Shown here one piece after another: positions 8,645-16,593 of a DNA stretch of 56,317 nucleotides (position 1 is the stretch's first letter; each line of letters starts with the position of its first letter). The notes below the pieces were generated by a model. The model worked only from the letters and a program-made list of their open reading frames with translations. It was not told where the DNA came from and made no database searches. The position numbers and the translations under genes were made by a program. The DNA comes from Candidatus Paracaedibacteraceae bacterium UBA6184 (GTDB lineage Bacteria > Pseudomonadota > Alphaproteobacteria > UBA6184): the NCBI GenBank assembly GCA_002422845.1, contig DITM01000030.1:6480-62796 (forward strand). Direction: 5' to 3'.

Positions 8645-10456
8645 ATGAACTTGGCTGAAAACCTTCAAGGTGTTGTATCGTCGACTGATATTAAAATTGA
8701 TACTAATCGAGATCAAAACTTAACGGATTATTCCGTTGCAACCTTAGAAGATCGGTATTTATTACCGAATGAACGGCCTCAGGATTTATTTGCTAGAGTA
8801 GCTGCGCATTATGCTGATGATAAAGCGCATGCACAACGCTTATATGACTATATCAGCAACCTTTGGTTTATACCGGCAACGCCCATACTATCGAATGGTG
8901 GCACCGCGCGTGGGTTACCGATATCGTGTTTCTTAAATGAATCAGGTGATAGTTTAGAGGGGATTTCTGCCCTTTGGTTTGAAAACATCTGGTTAGCGTC
9001 CAATGGTGGTGGTATTGGGTCGTACTGGGGGAATGTTAGATCTGTAGGTGAAAAAGTTGGCATCAATGGTAAAACATCTGGAATTATTCCGTTTATTCGT
9101 GTGATGGATTCGTTAACGTTTGCGATTAGCCAAGGATCTTTGCGTCGTGGATCTGCTGCCGTTTACTTGCCGATTCATCACCCAGAAATTGAAGAATTTA
9201 TTGAATTGCGTCGCCCGACTGGTGGTGACTTTAATCGTAAAGCATTAAACCTACATCACGGTGTTGTGGTGACGGATGAGTTTATGCATGCCGTTGAAGC
9301 CGGCGCTAAGTTTAATTTGCGTAGCCCCAAAGATGGACATGTTGTTCAAGAAGTGGATGCCAGAGCCCTTTGGATAAAGTTGTTAACAACGCGCATTGAA
9401 ACTGGCGAACCTTATATTTTGTTTATTGATACCGTCAATAAATATATACCTGAACATCACAAGAAAGCTGGGCTTAGTGTGAAGATGTCTAACTTGTGTG
9501 CTGAAATTACATTGCCAACAGGTCTTGATCATTTGGGCAATGATCGAACGGCGGTGTGTTGTTTATCCTCATTGAACTTAGAAAAGTATTTCGAATGGAA
9601 AGATCATCCTACGTTTGTTGAAGATGTGATGCGCTTTTTAGATAACGTATTAACAGATTTTATCAATAATGCCCCTGATTATATGAGCAAAGCCAAATAT
9701 TCAGCGATGCGGGAACGTAGCGTTGGATTGGGTGTGATGGGGTTTCATACATTCTTGCAGGCTCAAAATATTCCGATTGAATCCGTGATGTCAAAAGTAT
9801 GGAATAAAAAGATTTTCCAACAAATTCGTGCACAGGCAGATGCTGCATCACGTAAGCTTGCAGAAGAAAAAGGAGCATGTCCGGATGCTGCTGATTTTGG
9901 TGTTCAAGAGCGTTTTTCTAACAAAATGGCCATTGCTCCAACGGCATCAATTTCAACGATTGCAAACAATACATCACCGGGAATTGAACCAATTGCTGCC
10001 AATAGTTTTGTGCATAAAACACTGACGGGTTCTGTGACGATTAAGAATAAGTACCTAAAAGCGTTGTTGCAAACGTACAATCAAGATACAGACGAAGTAT
10101 GGTCATCAATTTCAATCGGTGGCGGATCTGTTCAACATCTGGATTTTTTGACGGATGACGAAAAAGCAATTTTCAAAACTGCCTATGAAATTGATCAACG
10201 ATGGTTGGTTGATTTGGCGGCTGATCGGACACCTTATATATGTCAATCACAGTCATTGAATTTATTTTTACCCTCAGATGTTCATAAAAAGACATTGCAT
10301 GAGATTCATTTCTTGGCCTGGAAAAAAGGCGTGAAAAGTTTATACTATAAGCGTTCAAAATCCATTCAACGTGCAGAATCAAATCAAACGACTTACACGT
10401 GGGATGCAAAACCTGCTGTTGATACTAATGGAGAAGATTGCTTAGCATGTCAGTAG
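8645..10456 (+). CDS. nrdA: ribonucleoside-diphosphate reductase alpha subunit
   Basis: The large subunit of class I ribonucleotide reductase makes dNDPs from NDPs. At 603 aa it is short and begins almost directly at the catalytic domain, with no room for a full ATP-cone at the N-terminus. Active-site residues are visible: C95 in ISCFLN and C305/C306 in AVCCLSSLNL (one of which should be the redox partner), N283-L-C285-A-E287 (the thiyl-radical Cys with its Asn and Glu), and a C-terminal C599-LA-C602 pair for reduction by thioredoxin or glutaredoxin. Its end overlaps the next gene, and nrdB follows. Lack of an ATP-cone would mean no dATP inhibition at that site, as known for other short NrdA proteins. 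Confidence 0.95.
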   Translation: MNLAENLQGVVSSTDIKIDTNRDQNLTDYSVATLEDRYLLPNERPQDLFARVAAHYADDKAHAQRLYDYISNLWFIPATPILSNGGTARGLPISCFLNESGDSLEGISALWFENIWLASNGGGIGSYWGNVRSVGEKVGINGKTSGIIPFIRVMDSLTFAISQGSLRRGSAAVYLPIHHPEIEEFIELRRPTGGDFNRKALNLHHGVVVTDEFMHAVEAGAKFNLRSPKDGHVVQEVDARALWIKLLTTRIETGEPYILFIDTVNKYIPEHHKKAGLSVKMSNLCAEITLPTGLDHLGNDRTAVCCLSSLNLEKYFEWKDHPTFVEDVMRFLDNVLTDFINNAPDYMSKAKYSAMRERSVGLGVMGFHTFLQAQNIPIESVMSKVWNKKIFQQIRAQADAASRKLAEEKGACPDAADFGVQERFSNKMAIAPTASISTIANNTSPGIEPIAANSFVHKTLTGSVTIKNKYLKALLQTYNQDTDEVWSSISIGGGSVQHLDFLTDDEKAIFKTAYEIDQRWLVDLAADRTPYICQSQSLNLFLPSDVHKKTLHEIHFLAWKKGVKSLYYKRSKSIQRAESNQTTYTWDAKPAVDTNGEDCLACQ

Positions 10457-10971
10457 AAACTATTACACAAGGAGAGACTATTTTGCAGAAAGAAAATACT
10501 ATACTACCAGCAATGAAACTTATTGGAATTAATGCGCGAACACGTAATGCGGATGAATTTAATCCAGAAACGGCTAAGATTCTTTCCACAGTACAAAACT
10601 ATTTCCACAATGGATTATACGATAAAATACAAAGTCGCAAAACGCCAGGAAAGACATATTGTGTATATACTGAATATGAAACTGATCAGACAGGGGCGTA
10701 TACTTATTTTATTGGTGAAGAGGTTGATGCGGATAGCGACGTGCCAGAGGGATTAAGTACCATTACTATTCCGGCACAATCTTATGCAAAATTTACAACA
10801 GAGAGTGGTCAAATGCCAACCGTGTGTATTAATGCGTGGATGGATATTTGGAAAATGACGTCTGAAGATTTTGGTGGAGAAAGAAGCTATAGTGCAGATT
10901 TTGAAGTATATGATGAACGTGCGCTGGATCATGCAAATACGGTGCTGGATATTTATATTGGAATTAAATAG
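10447..10971 (+). CDS. GyrI-like / AraC-type effector-binding domain protein
   Basis: The 174 aa product resembles the stand-alone effector-binding (GyrI-like, integron Cass2-type) fold. It has an LPAMKLIGINART opening, a central TYCVYTEYETDQTGAYTYFIGEEV strand region in the usual place, an IPAQSYAKFTTESG strand, and a C-terminal DFEVYDER with IYIGIK. No DNA-binding domain is attached. Such domains bind small molecules or cations. Two starts compete. ATG 10447 overlaps nrdA by 10 bp with GGAG 13 bp away. TTG 10483 has AAGGAGAG (10469-10476) only 6 bp away and would give 162 aa. The ribosome site favours the TTG; I keep the ATG as the outer bound. Its place between nrdA and nrdB implies co-transcription. 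Confidence 0.72.
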   Translation: MSVETITQGETILQKENTILPAMKLIGINARTRNADEFNPETAKILSTVQNYFHNGLYDKIQSRKTPGKTYCVYTEYETDQTGAYTYFIGEEVDADSDVPEGLSTITIPAQSYAKFTTESGQMPTVCINAWMDIWKMTSEDFGGERSYSADFEVYDERALDHANTVLDIYIGIK

Positions 10972-11009
10972 AAAAAGTTTTCGGAACAAACAATAACAGT
11001 GAGGATAAC

Positions 11010-11981
11010 ATGTCATTATTAGAAGCAGCGCGAATTTACAAACCCTTTAAATACCCTTGGGCTTATGAAGCGTGGTCGACGCAACAACGGATTCATTGGA
11101 TTCCGGAAGAAGTATCGTTGCATGAAGACATTCGCGATTGGCGTCAGAAATTAAGCGATAAAGAGCGCAACTTGCTAACACAAATTTTCCGTTTCTTTAC
11201 ACAAAGTGATGTGGAAGTTCAAAACTGTTACATGGAAAACTATAGCCGCGTGTTTAAACCAACAGAAGTAAAAATGATGTTGGCGGCGTTTTCCAATATG
11301 GAAACAATTCATATTGCAGCATATTCTTATTTATTAGATACGATTGGTATTCCTGAGACTGAGTATCAAGCGTTCTTGAAATACAAGGAAATGAAAGACA
11401 AGTTTGATCACTTGCAAGAATTTAATGTGGATTCTAAGGTTGATATCGCAAAAACATTAGCTGTATTTGGCGCGTTCACCGAGGGGTTACAATTGTTTGC
11501 AAGTTTTGCGATTTTATTAAACTTTCCACGGTTTAATAAGATGAAAGGGATGGGGCAAATTGTCGCATGGTCAGCTCGAGATGAATCTCTGCATACTTTA
11601 TCGATCATTCAGTTATTCAGGACATTTTTGCAAGAAAATCCGGAAATTGATACACCAGAATTGAAAGAACAAATCACCAATGAGTGTCGTATATCTGTAG
11701 ACTTAGAAGATGCATTTATTGATTTGGCTTACGAAGCTGGAGATATTGAAGGATTAAAAGCATCTGAAGTAAAAGAGTATATACGATACATTGCAGATCG
11801 TCGTTTAAACCAGCTGGGGTATGATCCAATTTATAATGCGGATAAAAACCCATTGCCTTGGATGGATGAGATGTTGAACGGAGTAGAGCACACGAACTTT
11901 TTTGAAAACCGGGTGACGGAATATTCAAAAGGGACAACCCAAGGATCTTGGGATGACGTGTTTGAAACAATAGAAGAGTAG
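11010..11981 (+). CDS. nrdB: ribonucleoside-diphosphate reductase beta subunit
   Basis: The radical-generating small subunit, 323 aa. All expected metal ligands are visible with E. coli-like spacing: D67, E98 and H101 in METIH, E158, and E192 with H195 in RDESLH. The tyrosyl-radical residue is present as Y105, four residues after H101. This points to a Tyr-radical (class Ia-like) enzyme. The C-terminal tail DDVFETIEE would dock to NrdA. The ATG follows GTGAGGATAAC. A hairpin ends the unit at 12034-12060. Confidence 0.95.
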   Translation: MSLLEAARIYKPFKYPWAYEAWSTQQRIHWIPEEVSLHEDIRDWRQKLSDKERNLLTQIFRFFTQSDVEVQNCYMENYSRVFKPTEVKMMLAAFSNMETIHIAAYSYLLDTIGIPETEYQAFLKYKEMKDKFDHLQEFNVDSKVDIAKTLAVFGAFTEGLQLFASFAILLNFPRFNKMKGMGQIVAWSARDESLHTLSIIQLFRTFLQENPEIDTPELKEQITNECRISVDLEDAFIDLAYEAGDIEGLKASEVKEYIRYIADRRLNQLGYDPIYNADKNPLPWMDEMLNGVEHTNFFENRVTEYSKGTTQGSWDDVFETIEE

Positions 11982-12033
11982 TTGTATAGCTAGATTATAA
12001 GAAATCAGCTATATATTTCAGACTGTCTGTATA

Positions 12034-12066
12034 AAGGCTCAACTTAACGGTTGGGCCTTTAATTAT
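12034..12066 (+). terminator. terminator after nrdB
   Basis: AAGGCTCAAC (12034-12043) pairs with GTTGGGCCTT (12050-12059) with one G-T pair and a 6-nt loop, then TTAATTATTT. The T tract is broken. Confidence 0.6.
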
Positions 12067-12119
12067 TTGTTAAGGCACGTGCGATATCCTAAAAGCTGTA
12101 TTCAAAGTTGGGGTATGTC

Positions 12120-13736
12120 ATGAAGGTGAGTTTGTTTAGGGTCAATCAATTGCTGATGTGCTTGATGATTCTTGGAATAAATTTAGGTGCACCGATAGGT
12201 TCTAGTAGTAACGAAACACAACCAGTGGTGTCTAAAAAATTTAAACAAACATTAGAAGTGCCGTCTATCCCTGACAATACTTTAACGGCTGGATGGTTCG
12301 ATTCTGAGCCGTACTATACTTTGATCAAAAGTGAAGGTGGGTTTGAAACTTATAGTGGATTGGATGCGGAGCTTGCCAGAGCAATTACCCAACAGTTTGG
12401 TTATAAGATTAGCCTTAAGCCGATTGAGTGGAGTGAGCAGATTGAAAATCTAAAAACTGGAAAGCAGCATTTTGCTGCCTCTGCAACATTTACGGAAGAA
12501 CGTGCAAAATTCGTATATTTCTCTGATCCGTATCGTCGTGAAGAGAACTCTTTCTTTGTCAGAAAAGGAGAGGGCGGGGTTTTCAAATTTAATAGTGGAG
12601 ACATGAAGGGATTTATTCAATCTTTAAAAGCAAGCAAAGCAAAAATAGCTATTACAGATGGGATGGTATATGCAGCACAAGAGATTAATGACTTTGTTAA
12701 TGATCCAGAAAACAAGCCATATTTAATAACGACAGAAACTACGTATGAAAGTATAGACTTGTTATTAAAAGGTGAAATTGATGGAATTTTAGATGATCGC
12801 GTGATTACCTCAGCAGGAATTTGGAGAACGAAAAATTCAGATAAGATAGAAGAAGTATATTTGGGAATTGGTACGCCCATACATTATATGTTTAGCAAAG
12901 CATCCGTTCCAGAATCCGTGGTTGCAGAATTTAACAAGGCTCTTAAAACAATTCAATCTGATGGAACATATTCCCGCATTGTGAGGGATTACATGTTTCC
13001 TATCTTGATTCTTCAAACGATTGAACGGCCGTGGTTCTTTTTCTTAGAAGCCTTTGCGATTATGGCATTAGTGATTTCTGGATTGTTGATTGCATACCGT
13101 GAAAGATTTAACTTGTACGGTACGATGATGATTGCCTTTGTATCCATGAGTGGGGGTATTATGCGTGATATCATGGTTAATCGCCCCAAATTAGGGATTA
13201 TGTTAACGCCTATTTATGCGATTGGTATTTTTCTTTCGGTATTAATAGGGTTCGTTTTAGTTTGGGCGTATCAACTGTTGTTTAATCGCAAGGTGGTTAA
13301 CGAGACTTTGTCAGAGAAGAAATGGCATGTGCAACATAGAGCAAAAATTGTGGATTGGCTGATTGAGTTGTTGGATGCAGTAGGGCTGGCGGCATATACG
13401 GTAACAGGTGTGGTGATTGCTTTAATTTCTCAATTAGAACCTCTGTGGTTGTGGGGACCCATTCTGGCAGTTTTGACGACAACAGGCGGTGGGATTATGC
13501 GGGATATCATTCGAAGACACAAAGATATTCCAACATTAAAAAGCGATTTCTATGGAGAGATTGCGATCATTTGGGGATTAATTCTATCGTTAGTATTTAC
13601 ATGGAATGTCGATTTAATGTCTCCTGAGGCAATGTTCAAATGGATCATCTTGGTGGTAATAGGGAGTTTTACCACTAGAATCATTGTAAAGATAACAGGG
13701 TTTAAAGGATTGCCGTTTAACCTTAAAGGGGCATAG
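12120..13736 (+). CDS. fusion of family 3 solute-binding domain and TRIC/UPF0126-like membrane domain (copy 1)
   Basis: A signal sequence (about 1-28) leads into a family 3 periplasmic binding domain (about 45-285) with YSGLDAELARAI, ATFTEERAKFVYFSDPY and GEIDGILDDR. The Arg after TEE and the acidic pair are where family members hold an amino acid's carboxylate and amine. A membrane module follows from about 300. It contains two related three-helix repeats, each with a kinked Gly motif: MSGGIMRDIM and TTGGGIMRDII. This duplicated motif is typical of the UPF0126/TRIC family of trimeric cation channels, also annotated as glycine transporters. I choose ATG 12120, preceded by GGGG, over TTG 12108. 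It sits alone before a paralogue. A ligand-controlled channel or transporter is inference; no transport partner gene is adjacent. Confidence 0.8.
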   Translation: MKVSLFRVNQLLMCLMILGINLGAPIGSSSNETQPVVSKKFKQTLEVPSIPDNTLTAGWFDSEPYYTLIKSEGGFETYSGLDAELARAITQQFGYKISLKPIEWSEQIENLKTGKQHFAASATFTEERAKFVYFSDPYRREENSFFVRKGEGGVFKFNSGDMKGFIQSLKASKAKIAITDGMVYAAQEINDFVNDPENKPYLITTETTYESIDLLLKGEIDGILDDRVITSAGIWRTKNSDKIEEVYLGIGTPIHYMFSKASVPESVVAEFNKALKTIQSDGTYSRIVRDYMFPILILQTIERPWFFFLEAFAIMALVISGLLIAYRERFNLYGTMMIAFVSMSGGIMRDIMVNRPKLGIMLTPIYAIGIFLSVLIGFVLVWAYQLLFNRKVVNETLSEKKWHVQHRAKIVDWLIELLDAVGLAAYTVTGVVIALISQLEPLWLWGPILAVLTTTGGGIMRDIIRRHKDIPTLKSDFYGEIAIIWGLILSLVFTWNVDLMSPEAMFKWIILVVIGSFTTRIIVKITGFKGLPFNLKGA

Positions 13737-13884
13737 ATTAATTTTGTATAAGTCTTTTTGGATCGGAAGGATACCCTGCAAGAAATTTTTTTATTGTGCT
13801 TAAAAGTATTGTTCATCGCATTAAGGATAAATTAATTCATTTCATTTAAGCTTTAAGATAACGATATAAAATAATGGTAATATT

Positions 13885-15516
13885 ATGAGCTATAAATTAA
13901 GAGATTATCTAAAGATTGTGACTTGTCTGGGTGTGATGGCAGTGATAGGCACCACGGATATTACTGCAAGTAAGGCTGCAGTCTCTGTAGAAGCAAAAGC
14001 TGAAGCAGCTCCTCAGGAGACTGCTCAAGAGAATGGTGTATTGCCTATTATAGATAAAAAACTGAATGTTGGTTGGTTTAGTTTAGATCCTTATTATAGT
14101 TTGGTGAAATCTGAAGGTGGATTGGAACGTTTAACAGGACTGGATGCAGAGCTTGTGAAAGCAATCGCTAAAGCAGCCGGTTATAACGCTGATTATAGCT
14201 TTATTCAGTGGGGGACTCAGATCCAAAACTTAAAAGAAGGAAAGCAGCATTTTGCAGCAGCGGCTACTTTTACAGAAGAGCGTTCAAAGTTTGTTTATTT
14301 CTCAGATCCTTATCGTAAAGAAGAAAACTCATTTTATACTCGAAAAGGATTTGGTTCAAAGTTTTCATTTAGTTCAGGCGATATGAAGGGCTTTGTTGAA
14401 TCATTAAAAAAAAGCAAGGCTAAAATAGCGTTGTTAGAAGGAATGGCATTTGCATCGCCAGAAATTAATAATTTTATTGCGATACCAGAAAACAAACAAT
14501 ATTTTGTATTCACAAAAAACGTCTATGAAAGTATCGACCTGTTATTAAGAGGTGGAGTCGATGGATTTTTGGATGATCGTATTGTATCTTCTACTGCAAT
14601 TTGGAAAACTAAGAATTCGGATAAGATTGAAGAAGTTTATTTAGGCATCGGCGTTCCTATTCATTTAATGTTCAGTAAGAAGTCTGTTCCTGAATCAGTG
14701 ATGAAAGAGATGAATGCTGCGATTCATTCGATTAAATCTGATGGTACATACTCTCGAGTTGTCAGTGAGTATTTGTTTCCAGTCTTGATTCTTCAAACGA
14801 TTGAACGTCCATGGTTTTTCTTCTTAGAAGCCTTTGCGATTATGGCGTTGGTGATTTCCGGATTGTTGATTGCATACCGTGAAAATTTTAACTTGTATGG
14901 AACGATGATGATAGCCTTTGTGTCGATGAGTGGTGGTATTATTCGTGACATCATGGTGAACCGACCCAAATTAGGTATCATGCTAAGCCCTATTTATTCA
15001 ATTGGAATTCTAATATCGGTGTTAATAGGGTTCGTTTTAGTTTGGACGTATCAACTGTTGTTTAAACGAAAGATCGTTAATGAAACTGCTGCAGAAAGGA
15101 AATGGCATCAACGACATGCGGCAAAAATCAGGGATTGGATCGTTGAGTTGTTGGATGCATTTGGACTGGCTGCGTATACAGTAACGGGGGTGATCGTTGC
15201 ATTAATTTCTCAGTTAGATCCTCTGTGGTTATGGGGTCCAATTATGGCTGTATTGACTACAACGGGTGGTGGAATTATGCGTGATATCATTCGTGGACAC
15301 AAAGATATTCCAACATTGAAAAGTGATTTCTATGGAGAAATTGCGATTATTTGGGGGTTGGTGTTATCTTTGGCATTAACATGGAATGCAGAAATGATGT
15401 CTCCAGAAACTATGTTTAACTGGATTGTCTTTGTGGTTGCGGGTAATTTTATTACACGACTTATCGTCAAAATCTCTGGTTTCAAAGGATTGCCGTTTAA
15501 CCTTAAAGGTATATAG
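13885..15516 (+). CDS. fusion of family 3 solute-binding domain and TRIC/UPF0126-like membrane domain (copy 2)
   Basis: Tandem paralogue of the previous gene, 543 aa, same architecture. It has an N-terminal signal region (about 1-33), a binding domain with LTGLDAELVKAI, ATFTEERSKFVYFSDPY and GVDGFLDDR, and two membrane repeats carrying MSGGIIRDIM and TTGGGIMRDII. The membrane half and the extreme C-terminus (SGFKGLPFNLKGI) are close to identical to copy 1, while the signal region and parts of the binding domain differ. The ligand may therefore differ while the membrane function is kept. The 148-bp gap to copy 1 shows no clear terminator. Two hairpins follow the gene. Confidence 0.8.
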   Translation: MSYKLRDYLKIVTCLGVMAVIGTTDITASKAAVSVEAKAEAAPQETAQENGVLPIIDKKLNVGWFSLDPYYSLVKSEGGLERLTGLDAELVKAIAKAAGYNADYSFIQWGTQIQNLKEGKQHFAAAATFTEERSKFVYFSDPYRKEENSFYTRKGFGSKFSFSSGDMKGFVESLKKSKAKIALLEGMAFASPEINNFIAIPENKQYFVFTKNVYESIDLLLRGGVDGFLDDRIVSSTAIWKTKNSDKIEEVYLGIGVPIHLMFSKKSVPESVMKEMNAAIHSIKSDGTYSRVVSEYLFPVLILQTIERPWFFFLEAFAIMALVISGLLIAYRENFNLYGTMMIAFVSMSGGIIRDIMVNRPKLGIMLSPIYSIGILISVLIGFVLVWTYQLLFKRKIVNETAAERKWHQRHAAKIRDWIVELLDAFGLAAYTVTGVIVALISQLDPLWLWGPIMAVLTTTGGGIMRDIIRGHKDIPTLKSDFYGEIAIIWGLVLSLALTWNAEMMSPETMFNWIVFVVAGNFITRLIVKISGFKGLPFNLKGI

Positions 15517-15532
15517 ATAACTTAATCCTTAA

Positions 15533-15580
15533 TACGAAGTCTTCTTGCATTGGGTGTTTTTCGTGCAAGAAGGCGTCGTA
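15533..15580 (+). terminator. long hairpin after copy 2 of the fusion gene
   Basis: TACGA (15533-15537) plus CTTCTTGCA (15541-15549) pair with TGCAAGAAG (15564-15572) plus TCGTA (15576-15580), leaving a 3x3 internal loop. There is no T tract directly after it, so it may be an mRNA 3' stabiliser rather than a terminator. Confidence 0.5.
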
Positions 15581-15601
15581 TTGATGAGTTTTCCCTTAGT
15601 T

Positions 15602-15639
15602 AAATAGAGCTTAATTAAGCTCTATTTCTTTATCTTTTC
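15602..15639 (+). terminator. palindromic terminator
   Basis: AAATAGAGCTTAA (15602-15614) and its exact reverse complement (15615-15627) form a 26-nt perfect palindrome, followed by CTTTATCTTTTC. It likely ends the fusion-gene transcript. Confidence 0.6.
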
Positions 15640-15701
15640 ATTTTTTTGTTGACGGGGCTGAGTTTTTTAGTCATGTGTAGCTTTAAAATAAGGTGCACAT
15701 T

Positions 15702-16547
15702 ATGAATTATCGCCACAGTTATCATGCCGGAGGCGCATGTGATGTTGTAAAGCATGCATTGTTGGTAGGTGTATTAAAATCATTTCAAGAAAAACAAAAG
15801 CCATTTGGGGTTTTGGATACACATGCAGGAACGGGCTTATATTATTTAGAAAGCATAGAGTCTGCAAAGACGTGTGAATATGAGCAAGGGATTAAACAAT
15901 TATGGAAAAAACTCCCCAATCATCCTATTCTTCAAGCTTATCTTAAAACAATTCAGGCCTTTAATTCAGATGGTATATTAAAGTATTATCCTGGATCTCC
16001 CCTTGTGATAGATAGATTTTTAGGTGATTCGGATCATTTAACGTGTGCTGAGTTGCATCCAGAAGATGGTAAGAACTTAAAAGATACTCTTAAACACCAG
16101 AAACAAATTTCAGTACATTTGCAAGATGGTTACCTGGCTCCTAAAGCATTTTTACCATTTTCTCAAAAGCGAGGTGTGGTATTGATGGATCCACCGTTTG
16201 AAGAAAAAAGCGACTTTGATCGTATGATCGGGGCGCTTAAAGAAGGGGTGTTAAAGTTTCCTCAAGGCGTGTTTATGCTGTGGTACCCATTAAAGAATTT
16301 TGATCAACAGCAAGGGTTTTATGACCAATTAGCCGACATGCAGTTGCCTAATGCAATTAAGGCAGAATTTTATTTTTATAAGACACCAGAGAATGGACGT
16401 CTAAATGGTTCGGGCATGGTGATCGTCAATTTGCCATGGGGCTTGGAAGATGAACTGCGTTTGGTTTTTGAAGAATTAAACAGTATATTAGCATTTGAGC
16501 CTTTGGCAGAGTGGTGCATAGAATCGTTGTCGAAAAATGACAGTTAA
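15702..16547 (+). CDS. rlmJ: 23S rRNA (adenine2030-N6)-methyltransferase RlmJ
   Basis: RlmJ (YhiR) methylates N6 of A2030 in 23S rRNA using SAM. The start MNYRHSYHAGGACDVVKHA is the family N-terminus. SAM-binding LDTHAGTGLY follows at about 39-48 and the N6-methylase catalytic motif is DPPFEE (DPPY in E. coli). At 281 aa the length matches. ATG 15702 is chosen over GTG 15693 because AATAAGG (15686-15692) lies 9 bp upstream of it and the family begins there. It appears monocistronic; sbtA-like follows after 46 bp. Confidence 0.93.
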   Translation: MNYRHSYHAGGACDVVKHALLVGVLKSFQEKQKPFGVLDTHAGTGLYYLESIESAKTCEYEQGIKQLWKKLPNHPILQAYLKTIQAFNSDGILKYYPGSPLVIDRFLGDSDHLTCAELHPEDGKNLKDTLKHQKQISVHLQDGYLAPKAFLPFSQKRGVVLMDPPFEEKSDFDRMIGALKEGVLKFPQGVFMLWYPLKNFDQQQGFYDQLADMQLPNAIKAEFYFYKTPENGRLNGSGMVIVNLPWGLEDELRLVFEELNSILAFEPLAEWCIESLSKNDS

Positions 16548-16593
16548 ACTATTATAATCTTAGTGGATTGACGTAAAGAAAGAAAGATAGATT

